64,000 nt of DNA, from contig CM062296.1 in NCBI GenBank assembly GCA_031216915.1, positions 58,154,584-58,218,583 on the forward strand. The letters are read 5' to 3'. Positions within the stretch are counted from its first letter, which is position 1; each line of letters begins with the position of its first letter. The DNA comes from Pictodentalium vernedei. Its lineage: Eukaryota; Mollusca; Scaphopoda; Dentaliida; Dentaliidae. The notes under the pieces are model-generated. The model searched no databases and had not been told where the DNA came from. It worked only from the letters and a program-made list of their open reading frames with translations. The position numbers were made by a program, and so were the translations under genes. This document shows, piece by piece, positions 1 through 9,889 of this stretch.

Positions 1-162
1 CACTATGCACCCAGAGCAGTAGTAGTCTACGTAAAAGTAGATGGCTATCGGAGTCCACACAGTTACAAATACACCAAGTACCGGTAAAATTGCGAACATT
101 GTTCTCGATCTCTGGTTTCCAATATAGTTTCCATCCATGTAACCTCGGTCGTATGACCTCTG
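1..162 (-). CDS. Class A GPCR, exon 4 (TM6 region), partial
   Basis: This is the fourth visible exon of a rhodopsin-family receptor read on the minus strand. It is open from the acceptor (TTTGTTTAG, ending at 163) to the window edge: 54 codons in phase 0, which matches the phase-0 end of exon 3 at 24023. It encodes the end of intracellular loop 3 (basic, QRSRTMF) and TM6. TM6 shows VWTP where most class A receptors have CWxP, so the aromatic toggle and the kink proline are kept. It then enters extracellular loop 3 (YYCSGC). TM7 with NPxxY and the C-tail must lie left of the window. No stop or frameshift is seen. The ligand class cannot be assigned. Confidence 0.85.
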
Positions 163-246
163 CTAAACAAACAAAGTAAGAACTCTTATGCATTTTTGTG
201 CCTGTAATTGCGGAATTATTTTCTTTCGTTATGTATATAATAAATA

Positions 247-990
247 CTGTTAAAACTAGAAGTCCTGTCATGAAATGCGCACAAACAGCACGTCGATCTG
301 CGCGTTAATCTACACGTTAATCTACGCGTTATGACCATAAAAAGGCTATGAAATTCTGTATATATGACCTGTGCGCAAGCAATGTTTCAGCCAATGGACC
401 TCCGGGTAACCCGGAGGTCCACTGGCAGAAACATTACCTGCGTTAGCCATGAGTAACCAGAAGAACCTTCCGTGCTATGGATGCCATTCGATATAGCAAT
501 TGAGCGCAATTCCTATATTTATTTATTTATTTATTATTATTTAAGGTCACATACTTATGAACAATGGTAAATCATGACCGTGCCAGTTTTACGGGTGGAG
601 GAAGCCGGAGTACCAGGAGAGAACAACCGAGCAACGACGAGCAGCTTCCAGCTCCACGAACATCGTAACTCCGCACTACAGCACACGCAGGGTTAGATTG
701 GCTGAAGACTTGCGTACCATCGACGTGCAGTACGCCTTAGTACACGGCGTCATCGTGGCGTCATCGTGGCGTCATCGTGGCCCCATGTGGACAATCGGGA
801 TTAAGTGCCTTGTCCAGGGACACAACGCGGGAGTCCGAATCGATCGCTAAAACGGTAACCCATCCTAACCGGGCTCGGCATTACTTAACTTCGGTGATCT
901 GACAAGAACTGGTTACCGCAACGCCACCGCGCCACACCGCAATTCCTACGCGCAATTAAACCTCGATAACAGGACATCTAGTTTTAACTG
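247..990. mobile_element. Tc1/mariner-type MITE, copy 1 (split by a SINE)
   Basis: The ends read CTGTTAAAACTAGAAG and CATCTAGTTTTAACTG and are flanked by TA on both sides (245-246, 991-992), the mark of Tc1/mariner transposition. The same family lies at 11998-12312 and 36314-36627, where it is about 315 bp with TIR CAGTTAAAACTA. It has a central hairpin (about 379-436) built on CCAATGGACCTCCGGG. Removing the inserted SINE (516-938) and one target copy returns the size to about 310 bp. There is no coding capacity. Confidence 0.85.
516..938 (-). mobile_element. SINE with a 5S rRNA-derived head
   Basis: Read on the minus strand, the element begins at 938. It contains a segment (about 925-853) resembling the internal promoter of 5S rRNA: GATCACCGAAGTTAAG (box A region), then a GAGCCCGGTTAG-like block and GGATGGGTTACC (box C region). 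The body (GTGTCC..GGACAAGGCACTTAATCC, then TACTAAGGCGTACTGCACGT) is the one shared by the tRNA-headed SINEs elsewhere in the window. It ends in an (AAAT)n tail. The flanking duplication GCAATTCCTA (506-515 and 939-948) shows retroposition into the MITE. An 11-bp CATCGTGGCGT unit is tandemly repeated near 745-780. Confidence 0.8.
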
Positions 991-1203
991 TACTGTATGT
1001 TTACGAGTTCAGAGGAGGTTTTGTAACCAGGGTCGTCGCGACGATGACCGACTGGGGTGTTAGGGAGTGAAACAACTTCCGCTCAAACTGTGATGTCTCA
1101 CGTTCCGAATGATTTATATTTCAAGTTCCCCATCAAGACATGTCTCCGTCGAAGAGATATCGTGATGATGTGATTGTAATATTCGTCAGTCGGAATTGTA
1201 GTT

Positions 1204-1529
1204 ATTTAGAGTTTAACGACACTTTCGACAACCAGGGTCACCTCGTCTGGGACAGTTTTACGGGTGGAAGAAACCGGAGTACCCGGCAAAAACCACCGAG
1301 CAACGGCGAACAGCTGTCAGACTCCCCAACGTATTGACTCCGCCCAATCAGGGTTAGCAATGGTTGAAAACAGGGACACTATCGATGTTCATTACACCTT
1401 AGTACACAGCGATGCCGTGCCGCCACGAGGGCATTCTGGATTAAGTGCCTTGCCCAAGGACACAACACAGTACCCCTGGCGGGGATTGAAGTTCAATACC
1501 GTAACTACTGAGCCACCGCGCTCCCCGTA
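1204..1529 (-). mobile_element. tRNA-headed SINE, subfamily with GTTTAACGACAC tail junction
   Basis: On the minus strand the head reads GGGGAGCGCGGTGGCTCAGT, with an A-box-like block, followed by the conserved core GTGTCCTTGGGCAAGG and the shared body ending GTGTCGTTAAAC. The poly(AAAT) tail is not preserved. It is closest to the copy at 42964-43345, which has the same GTTTAACGACAC junction rather than the GGTGTTTAAGGTCAC junction of the other copies. The small ORFs in it are not genes. Confidence 0.75.
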
Positions 1530-1593
1530 ATTGTAGATAAAAAACTCGAGATTTCTTGGAAATGTATCAGTGAATAAATTGGGAAATAACTGA

Positions 1594-1722
1594 AGTTTTC
1601 CTTCGGTTTATGCGATATAAACCGACAATTTTCAGGTCAAGCTTCATAACTCGCGTAGCGAGTTCTGATTAAGCTTGTGCTGAAAATTTTACGTTTATAT
1701 CGCATAAACCGAAGGAGAACAA
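1594..1722. repeat. Inverted repeat (hairpin)
   Basis: The arms pair CTTCGGTTTATGCGATATAA (about 1600) with its complement at about 1697-1716. The inner arms (TCAAGCTTCATAACTCGC / GCGAGTTCTGATTAAGCTT) form the tip. It is probably a foldback MITE; no target duplication was recognised. Confidence 0.6.
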
Positions 1723-1739
1723 CCGTTATTGCTTATAAT

Positions 1740-2490
1740 TTAATCCGGCTGTAATATTAAAATATAAAAGCTATGTGTATGTGAACGAAAAACTTTTAAA
1801 TTTTCGCAAAAGACAACAGTCAAACTCAGGAAAGTGTGCCACAAACAGGTCACGTCAATCATGGTCAAATTGTTTGTTGTTTTGATTTTCGATCGCAGAC
1901 GATAGATATTTAGCAAGTCACGTAACAATATCATTAAAAACATTTTTTTGTTAAGTTCCCCAACAATCATGTTTGGATGTATGATCTTTTATTCGTCTCC
2001 CACTTCGGTATATTTTATTAAATCCAATTGTTCCCGAGAAATTATCATTATATTCTCGCTGACTGGAGGCGATGAAAAATCGATCATTGATCTTTGTTTA
2101 CAAGCTTGTTACCCGTCTATCAGTCTGTGGGCGGGGGTTCCAGAGTCTTCAAAGTTGGATCGGATGTGCGAACGTGTAGACATTCCAAATCATTAGGCGA
2201 TTTGGTTTATATAATTTTGACGACTTTCACGCTGTATGCTTTCAACCAATCAAACGCAGAGGTGGGGCAAATGATTAAATTATTAAAATATACATGTAGT
2301 ATTCGTGATGCTACTTCTTATTTATGTAGCACCTACCGTACCGGTACTCTAGAGCGGCCATGTTGGGAACTCAACAGATCGAATAGGACCTCCATTTGTA
2401 TGACCGAATGTGTCTTGTGATACAAGGCTAAGTATCCAATCTGGTCTTTTAAAGAAAGGGCATTATTACTAGCAAAAGACAATTCATATT
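1740..2490. other. Intronic sequence without recognised features
   Basis: AT-rich intron sequence. Short ORFs on both strands show no recognisable domain and overlap one another. Confidence 0.5.
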
Positions 2491-2491
2491 T

Positions 2492-2571
2492 TAAGACTCC
2501 AAACCTGTCGATGATACCCCGGCCGGAAACGTAAGACTCCAAACCTGTCGATGATACCCCGGCCGGAAACA
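2492..2571. repeat. 40-bp direct tandem duplication
   Basis: Two head-to-tail copies of a 40-bp unit starting TAAGACTCCAAACC and ending GGCCGGAAACG look identical by eye, implying a recent local duplication. Confidence 0.85.
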
Positions 2572-2773
2572 TTATGAGAGGATATCGCACCCCTTCGCAC
2601 ACCTCCTTAGCATCCGCACTGTATGTCATGTGTATGCTGCTGATGAATAGTGTTCAGAAAGTATTTTCTCTCTACAATACAACGGTTGACAAATGTGATA
2701 AAGCAATAACCAGTCGTCACTGGAGACTGCTTTGTATTACCAACAAGAGCTACTGCTAAAGGCAATTATACCT

Positions 2774-3480
2774 TAATTATTTTGGAAATTTCCCCGACAG
2801 CCGATGGTGTAAAGTAATGTTTCTGCGAATTTTCAACTCAAATATCAAGACAGGATGGATGGTCCATCCATCCTGTCTTGATACTCATTGGAGACCTCGA
2901 ACCAAGACGTTGGGGCAAACCAGGGTAAAACAAATTGTCAGATAAAGGGCCACGGAGGATGGTAACCTTAATTGGAAAGAGGGGGTCAAGATAAAGAGAT
3001 CTTTGTGTCGCCTGCGTGATAAAGAGAAGCCAGGTTTTGAAGGGTACCTTGATGGCACCTTTGGGGTTCACTGTTGTTCAACCTGAGTTCGCGGTCCCTG
3101 GAGCTGAGGGGGGAAATGGGAAAAGCAGTGAAAAGGAGTGCCAGATGTGTAATTTGGGCGTGATGGAGACCCTGGAACACTTTCTTCTAGAATGCCCAAA
3201 ATACCAGTCTAAAAGAATAAGATTCACTGGGAGTATAATGGGGAAGTGGGATGAGAGAATGAAGGTCATGTGGTTAGTGGGAGACTCAAAGGAGAGGGCT
3301 AACATGCTAATCGGAGAGATTGGGAAGAATGGGGCAAGGGATGTCATCAAGCAGTTCGTCTCCGAGTGTTGGGAGGAGAGAAGAAGCGTGGGAATAGGGA
3401 GGCAGTTGGAAGTGCAGGGGTAACCAAGGCCTTCCCACCCGAGAACCGCGACAAATCAGCGGTCGGCCTAAGTGTTATTA
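2774..3480 (+). mobile_element. Truncated 3' end of a CR1/L2-like LINE
   Basis: This matches the 3' end of the LINE at 57.8-63 kb (from about 62250 to 62975), starting CCCCGACAGCCGATGGTGTA. It has internal deletions and rearrangement near 2850-2890. The longest open stretch (3016-3423) encodes the C-terminal CxxC..H..C zinc-knuckle-like region (CQMCNLGVMETLEHFLLEC) and the following residues up to the ORF2 end. The 3' end (ACCGCGACAAATCAGCGG...GTGTTATTAAATTATTATT) matches the full-length copy. 5' truncation is normal for LINE insertion. Confidence 0.85.
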
Positions 3481-3675
3481 AATTATTATTATACCCCAAA
3501 GCAATGCTGGACCGATGGAGCATAAATGAATTAAAAAAACAAAATAAGGACCGTAACTCTGTTGAAGAAATGCGGGCAACATTTTATGGTATGTACAGGA
3601 GCGGCTTGTCAAAGGATCTCTCATACCAATTTTCATTGAAAGCCATCCACTCACTGATAACATATCGCTGCGGCG

Positions 3676-3731
3676 ATGAGACAAACGGACGGACGGACAA
3701 ACGGACGGACGGACGGACGGACGGACGGACC
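3676..3731. repeat. (GGAC)n microsatellite
   Basis: GGAC/ACGG tetranucleotide tract. The ORFs across it on both strands are repeat artefacts. Confidence 0.9.
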
Positions 3732-3837
3732 CTCTATTTTTTTCGGACTTATGAGCTTTTTGGAAATGCCCCAATCCCCCAAAATCTTAATTTACCCAGA
3801 ACCCCATCCCCACCCCACCAACCTAGAACTTTTATCT

Positions 3838-4005
3838 GAGCCTAACCCCACCCACCCTCCCCTCCACTCCAAAACCACACCCTAACCCTAACCCAACCCA
3901 ATCCCACCCTGACCCTAACCCCCACCCCCCTGGAACCTAAACCCCCAACCTTAAGCCCTACCCCTGACCCTAACCCCACCCTAGGCAGGCCCTAACCCTT
4001 AAAAA
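3838..4005. repeat. Degenerate telomere-like CCCTAA-rich tract
   Basis: C-rich low-complexity DNA with recurrent CCCTAACCC / CCCTGACCC words (the animal telomere repeat on the C strand) mixed with CCCACC. It reads as interstitial and decayed. A G-rich counterpart lies at 43890-44480. Confidence 0.7.
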
Positions 4006-4119
4006 AAGTTATGAGCTTAGCTCATAATCCGGGCTTAGCCCATAATCATCGGACGGACGAATCTTTTTCCCCGTAACTCCCGAATGGTAGCACGGACAGA
4101 CGGATGGACGGACCCAACG

Positions 4120-4190
4120 AAGCTGACTTTGTTGGGGATCGAACCGTGGACCATTCGGTTTGAAGCAGTAAGCACTGAGCCAGTGCCCCA
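4120..4190 (-). mobile_element. Degenerate SINE head fragment
   Basis: GGGGATCGAACCGTGGACC..GGTTTGAAG..GCACTGAGCCAGTGCCCC is the reverse complement of a tRNA-like head with a B-box-like GGTTCGATCCCC and an A-box-like TGGCTCAGTGC. The body is missing. Confidence 0.5.
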
Positions 4191-4219
4191 AATCATTTGG
4201 AATATTACCGGACGTTTTT

Positions 4220-5270
4220 TCGACCAACTGAAATATTCCAGAAGATTGGAACTAAAACATAGGCGGTTGACTATTTAAGGACTGGACTGATTCCAAGCCT
4301 AAACGGCGTTGAATTCACAACATAATTTGGCTGGTGCATTGGGGTGCATTGGGAGTTTGATAATTCACGGTTTATCGTAGATAACACATACCGGCTACTT
4401 TTGTCATCGTCAGTCCTGTATTACGATAAGGCGATTAACCACCCCCACCTCCCCGCCCGGACACAACGGTTTCGGAAGTAGTGAGGCAGCCTCTTCCTTT
4501 CTGATTCCATTTTTCGCTACGGGCGCTAGTGAAATTGACTTTACTTTCCTAGAACTGAAACTGAGGAACTGTCGACTATTGGTTTCTAATGTGCTTTGCA
4601 TGTACCATTGCCAATGGAGGTGGGAGTAGGGGGTATATTGACGGAAGCTGGTTGCTAGTCACCAAACAAAGAATCTATATATTCGGCTGGGTGAGTTCTC
4701 ACCCCGCCGAGAGTATGGCTTCCTTGTTGGTGATATTTGACCAGCCTCCGTCATTATACCTCATTCCCCAAACCCCCAACTGATATTGGATACATGTAAA
4801 AATTATAGCAGAGACAAATACTGGAGACTTTCTCAGTAACAGTTCTGGACTTTCTGAAATTGTATACTCCCTATCCTAGCTCACACACAGAGTCGAGTAC
4901 TCTTTTTGATGCCCCTTGTCTCTTGCCTCTGTGCTTCCAGTTCCCTTCTTGGACGGGCAGGGCCAAGGCAAGTTACAATAAAATGTACCAACGGAGGCCC
5001 CCGATATTTTTGTACGACTTTTCGTTCGAACTGAAAAAAAGACTGCTTCCTTGCGTCCGAACGTTCATTGACAGTCCACTAAGATAAGAAAACATTTCGG
5101 CGGGTCTTTTGTATGATCATCACTCATTAGGCAAAAATGGTTGTACCAAGGGTGCACTGGACACATCGGGACAACCACAGTTCGGCTCAATGGGAGAAAA
5201 GTTTGATGTTTCAGACTGAAAGAACACTACTTCTTTGCATCTGAGCGATCAATGGCAGACTAGATTGTCA
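4220..5270. other. Intronic sequence without recognised features
   Basis: No coding signal or clear repeat structure was seen. A block near 5120-5240 (anonymous ORF-free sequence mentioning AACTGAAAGAACACTAC) recurs loosely at 50560-50830 (GAACTGAAAGAACGCTGC), so an old unclassified interspersed repeat is likely. Confidence 0.4.
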
Positions 5271-5272
5271 GT

Positions 5273-5538
5273 ACAGTACGTAGAGAGTGTATTATCACTA
5301 AATCATCCGCAGAGTGGAGATTCCACCCAAGCAATAATTTAATAATAATAAATTTGTTGCAAAGCATAACCAGTACAAGCAAAGTTTCAGTCAATGGACC
5401 TCCGGGTTAAACCCAGAGGTCCATTGGCTGAAACATTGCTTGTGTTTTTTGTCGATTTGTACAAAATTTGAAAGTTATAGCTTGGGTGATAACTCCACTG
5501 CGCGGGTGATTTATTTACAATCCACTCTTCACGTCCTC
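5273..5538. mobile_element. MITE of the GTACGTGGAGAGTG family, copy 1
   Basis: The terminal inverted repeats start about ACGTAGAGAGTGTATTA and end about CAATCCACTCTTCACGT. The central hairpin at about 5381-5445 is built on TCAATGGACCTCCGGG / CCAGAGGTCCATTGG. A second copy is at 54903-55163. The core hairpin resembles that of the TA-target MITE family at 247, 11998 and 36314 although the outer TIRs differ. Confidence 0.75.
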
Positions 5539-5847
5539 TACGTGACCTACCAATGGCAGTCCACATACAGGGCGTTTCGACATATCGGCAGTCTATGCAT
5601 TCAGATTCACGTCGCGTTTCGGTCATTTTCCGCGAAATTTCATGCACCGACAGGAGTTGGGCTACAACAATTCTGATGACTTCAAGGGTCCCCGATAGGG
5701 GAAGGGGCACCGGGAATGTTCCCAGTGGACGATACGACCGGTCCGCCTCTGGCGCCTTTGTTTCCACGCTGTGCTGCTGGGATAGTTCTCTCCAAAAGTA
5801 TTTGCTACGAAACGAAGAACCAATTTTGAATTTATATAGAGAATGAA

Positions 5848-6194
5848 TTTATATTTATTTATTTTTTGGTGTTTAAGGTCACATATTTCTGCACAATGGC
5901 TAATCATGACCATGACAGTTCTACGGGTGGAGGAAGCCGGGGTACCCAGAGAGAACCACCGAAAAACGGCGAGCAACTGTCAGCTCCCCAACATACTAAC
6001 TCCTCGCAAGCAGGGTTAGCATTGGTTAAAAACAGGTGCACCATCGACGTGCAGTACGCCTTAGTACACAACGCCACCGTGGGCAATGGAGGTGAAGTGT
6101 CTTGCACAAGGACACAATGCGTTTGCAGCAGGTGGGATTCGAAACGAGGACCTCTCGGCTTGCAGCCTGCACCTCTACCTACCCCCCCCCCCCC
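5848..6194 (-). mobile_element. tRNA-headed SINE copy
   Basis: The (AAAT)n tail is at the left, then GGTGTTTAAGGTCACAT, the shared body and the core. At the right is the head containing the complement of GGTTCGAAACG-type B-box sequence and a C10+ run. The target duplication ATAGAGAATGAA flanks both sides (5836-5847 and 6195-6206). Confidence 0.85.
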
Positions 6195-6462
6195 ATAGAG
6201 AATGAAGTAACAAATTAATCATTGAGACCAAACATATAGATTAGTATTACATTAGTGCTAATCTTCTTAACAAATTTTCGAGGTGTCATCAGGGACGTGG
6301 CTAGAGGTGTCCGATTGGGGGGTGTATGGTAGTGAATTTCCAACTAGGGGAGGGACCGGGAGGGGATGACCCCTCTCCCAGTCCCTCCCCTAGTTGGAAA
6401 TTAACTACTGAGAAAATGAAGCCATGAAAGGGGGCATGTAATTGATTCCAGTAACTAAAATC

Positions 6463-6567
6463 GTCGTTGCTCGGTGGTTCTCATCGGGTATTCCGGCTTC
6501 CGCCACCCGTAAAACTGTCACGGTCATGATTAGCCATACTGCATAAGTGTGTGGCCTTAAACACCAA

Positions 6568-6622
<55 letters not shown>

Positions 6623-6624
6623 AT
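6463..6624 (+). mobile_element. 5'-truncated SINE with long (AATA)n tail
   Basis: The 3' part of the SINE body (GTTGCTCGGTGGTTCTC to GGCCTTAAACACC) is followed by about 60 bp of (AATA)n. The head and core are missing. Confidence 0.8.
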
Positions 6625-6629
6625 ATAAC

Positions 6630-7285
6630 TAAGATGCCAATACATTTTTAATAGAATTGTCAGGTTGTTACTATTATTTGGTATTATTCTGGGAGTCGAA
6701 TATGTGCTAAAAAATGCTTAAGATGAGAGCTTGAGCAATGCATACTTCCATAACATTAAATCACACCTTATGCAGTCTTTTGCAGGAATGATCAATTTTC
6801 GATGTTTCATCATATTGTAACTGTGAATGATGGAATTAACGATTTTACATGATGCGATTTTCTAGAAGTGATTTCGGGGATTTTTTTATTACTGTAAGAA
6901 AACGTACTATAGAAGTAACGTACCGACTGACATCATATATACTTATGAAGCTCGATATTGCGTACACTGTAATTGTAAATAGTGACAGTTGGAATGTTTA
7001 CCGATTTGAAACCGAGTTGGAATTTTGGGAAGTAAAGGTGACATCAGCAAAGCCAAAGAAGCTCTAAAATTCAGAAGTATGGAATTTCTAACTACACATG
7101 ACTTGCCCTCCGAATTTCCAAATATAGAAAATTTGGCCAGGATGGGGGGATGGGGAGGGGAGGGGTATCCTCCCCCCCCCCCGCACTCCATCTGTCGCCG
7201 TTCCTGGGTGTCATAAGCAACGTTTGCAGACAAAAAATGAAAACACCAAAAAAAAAAAAATGAATGACTATTTTTGTAATTGTGT
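6630..7285. other. Intronic sequence without recognised features
   Basis: AT-rich sequence with a C-run near 7170 and a poly-A run at 7249. The ORFs at 6849-7067 and 6943-7380 oppose each other and lack recognisable domains. Confidence 0.4.
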
Positions 7286-7852
7286 ATGTTTAGGGGTTTA
7301 ACGACAATTTCAACAGACATAGTCACCTCGTGTCGGACAGTCTTCCGGGGGTAGGAGGCCAGAGTACCCAGGAAGAACAACCAAGCAGCAGCAATCGACT
7401 GTCCAACTTACTAACCTGGCACAAACAGAAATAGCTACGATTGAAAACACGTGCACTATCCTCGTGTAGTACGCCTTCGTACAAAGCGTTCCCGTGTGGA
7501 CAATCTGGATCAACCCTTTATCTAACACAGTAATTTAACAAAAATAAATTAAATTTCACATTTTTCGAAAACAAATTTCGCATTTTTTCAACAGAACCAT
7601 ATCAACGATGAGCTGGTTCGTGATATCCTTATTTATATGGTTTGATTAAGAAACTTCAGAGATATATTAGACTGTGGTAGGCTTATTCTGTCTGTCTAAT
7701 TTTCTGGCCATATTTGGTCGCTAAGTTAGGTAAAGGTTTAAATGTCTTTCCCAAGAATACAATGCGGTTGTTATGTGGCCGCTGGTCAGGATCGGACCGT
7801 CGATCTTTTGGCTTAAAGTTCAATGCTCTAACCACTCAGCCACCGTGCTCCC
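7286..7852 (-). mobile_element. Old SINE copy, split
   Basis: 7286-7530 holds the 3' body on the minus strand (GTTTAACGACA, GGACAGTCTTCCGG, ACCAAGCAGCAG). 7725-7852 holds the core and head (complement of GTATTCTTGGGAAAG, GGATCGGACCG, TGGCTGAGTGG). The roughly 190 bp between may be a later insertion. Confidence 0.55.
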
Positions 7853-7876
7853 ACACTTTGCAAGAAATTGCTAATA

Positions 7877-8085
7877 CTATAAAACTTTAACAACTGTATT
7901 TTGAAGAATTGTATTTTATACCTATTAATATGACTAAAATAAATCATTAGCAATTTAAAAGATATGGTAATTTGCCAACTGGCAAATTGCCATATCTTTG
8001 AAAATGCTAACGGTACATTTCAGCCTATTTAATGCCATAATTAGAAAATACAATGTTAGAAAATACAGTTGTTAAAGTTTTATAG
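7877..8085. mobile_element. Small TA-target MITE
   Basis: The TIRs CTATAAAACTTTAACAACTG and its inverse at the right end are flanked by TA (7875-7876 and 8086-8087). The centre is a near-perfect hairpin: AGATATGGTAATTTGCCA / TGGCAAATTGCCATATCT (about 7960-7999). It is non-coding and Tc1/mariner-like by TSD. Confidence 0.85.
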
Positions 8086-8089
8086 TATG

Positions 8090-8635
8090 CGTCCCAGGCC
8101 TGTTTGAAAAAAGGGCTTGGCCTGAAGCTAGGATCTTAAAAGTGTCCAACATTGTGGGCCAAGAATTGAAATTTCCTGTGTTTCTAGGTCATTGACTGGC
8201 ATATGAACTAACCCAATATACCTATTAAAACAATAATACACTAGAGGTGGTCTGTCGCCCGCTATACCCCCACCATGGCATACCGCCTAGTGTCGGTGAC
8301 TGAAAGAGGCATTTAGTTTTGTAAGTAAAAAAGCCAACATGGCCGCCAGTCGGCCATCTTGAATCCGATCGGAAAACAAGTTATGTCACACACTGCTCTC
8401 AATCCGGAAAGTAATATGACAGAACTGGACATCAGACCTCATGTTAAAGAGTTGATGATGTTTGTCCGGTCTCCTCCTGTCAGGATCTCAGTTTCATTGT
8501 GCCTGCCAAAGAGCATTTCTTATGCAAGTCGAATTCTCTCTCCACAACGCGTGCCATGGGAGTAACAGAGAAAGTTAAAATCCTCGTTCGGACAAGCACG
8601 GTTCAATCGTACTCCCCATTGCATTCTGTGTTCAT
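8090..8635. other. Intronic sequence without recognised features
   Basis: Unique-looking intron sequence with no supported gene. The ORF at 8359-8565 has no recognisable domain. Confidence 0.4.
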
Positions 8636-8639
8636 TTAA

Positions 8640-8882
8640 CCATTTACCTAACATGAAAAGCAGACGACACTTGCAAAAAAAATTCTTGAATAACTAAATT
8701 TTTTCATTTTTTGTATCAAAAACATAGGTTATGACCCCTCGTTGGAACGAGCTCGACGAGCTCGTTCCAACGAGGGGTCATAACCTATGTTTTTGAGACA
8801 AAAAATGAAAATATTTTGAAATTTAATTGGCGATTTTTGAGAATAGCGCTGGCCGGTTTTGGCGGTTACGTTGTTTAAAGGG
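8640..8882. mobile_element. Palindromic piggyBac-like MITE, copy A
   Basis: TTAA flanks both ends (8636-8639, 8883-8886), the piggyBac target. The termini approximate CCCTTTACCCAACG...CGTTGGGTAAAGGG. The core is a perfect palindrome, GTTGGAACGAGCTCGACGAGCTCGTTCCAAC-like, inside a longer arm pair with GGTTATGACCCC and GTTTTTGAGACAAAAAATG. Its right end is followed by another partial terminus (TTAACGCTTTACCCAACAC) just before the Polinton-like element. Other copies are at 36825, 37783, 38992 and 63687. Confidence 0.85.
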
Positions 8883-8904
8883 TTAACGCTTTACCCAACA
8901 CTAA

Positions 8905-9570
8905 TGAAATATGAAAGTGGAGCATACGAGCGCACCAAATCTTGTGCACAGATCGTACCTCACCAAAAACTTAGTTTTTTCAGATAAATTGCGTCCGTCA
9001 CGATCGAAATCTATCGACTTGCACGATGCGACACGTGTGCGTTCACATCGTCACTTTCTCCCATTTTTTACCGTGGTGGTGGAAGACGAAGCGTCGTGGG
9101 TTCAACGTTCCGTTTCTCTAACGGTCAACGTGGGTCCGACTAAAATTTCGAAGGAATTTATTAAAAACTCTAAAAAATTCACACTCTTAAAAATTCACTA
9201 TTAGGTGCGCTCGTGATTTTGACAACGACCGTCCTCGGGGAAACGCTCACCTTTTCGCAGAGGTGACATGGACTCGCATTTTACGTGAAATTTTTCGACT
9301 TGGATATTGCGTATGTTTGCAAGATTGCAACGGAGACGCGGTTAGCACCGAAATTCCCATTGACAAAAATTCCAAAAAGACATCGTCGTCGCTGGCGGAA
9401 GGCGAGCGATCGGACGCGGATTTCCGCGAAAAAACGGAGTCCGAATCGAGTGGTGATTTTTTTGGTGGGCTCGAAATCTCCCACGATGACGTAGAGAGGT
9501 TTTTGGCACGGAGAGAGAGAGAGATCGCTCGTCCGAGCCTAAAAATGTGAGGTGCGCCGGAACTCTCCCA
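8905..9570 (+). repeat. Left terminal inverted repeat of the Polinton-like element
   Basis: It aligns by eye in reverse complement with 23616-23030, sharing for instance GATCGAAATC, GACTAAAATTTCGA, AAAAATTCACT, TTAGGTGCGCTCGT and AGAGGTTTTTGGCA. The outermost ~20 bp is degraded compared with the right end (TAGGGTGGAACGG). The ORFs inside it (8911-9204, 9247-9684) recur in every TIR copy and are not supported as genes. Confidence 0.85.
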
Positions 9571-9582
9571 CAATGTTTTATT

Positions 9583-9619
9583 TGGACTCGGACGAGCGAC
9601 GCTCGTCCGAGTCCAAAAA
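9583..9619. repeat. Perfect palindrome just inside the left TIR
   Basis: TTTGGACTCGGACGAGCG is followed at once by its exact complement, an 18-bp arm hairpin with essentially no loop. It lies between the TIR and the first gene. The right side has no obvious equivalent. Confidence 0.85.
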
Positions 9620-9889
9620 CAATTGCGACTGGGTTCGAACTCTCTCTCTCTCCCGTGAAAATATATATACATATATAACAGCATTTAAAAAAAAGAATAC
9701 AAAAATATAACTGTTTTTCATTAAAGAAAAAAAAATAAAATGAATAAAATATAACTGGTTTTCATCCATTAAAGAAAGAAAAAATAATAAGTAAATAAAC
9801 AAAAAAATAAATAATTAAGAATACAAAAACAATAACTGTTTTTTTTCAATAAAGAAAGAAAGAAATAATAATAATAATAAACACAAACA

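Noticed and set aside
853-925. 5S rRNA gene
   Set aside because: Only the internal promoter part resembles 5S and it is fused to a SINE body; it lacks the full ~120 nt.
3478-3885. ORFs across 3.5-3.9 kb
   Set aside because: They arise from the (GGAC)n and CCCTAA-rich tracts.
8911-9684. ORFs in the TIR (97, 95 and 145 codons)
   Set aside because: They recur with the TIR in four places, on varying frames, without conserved protein features; the DNA repeat itself explains them.
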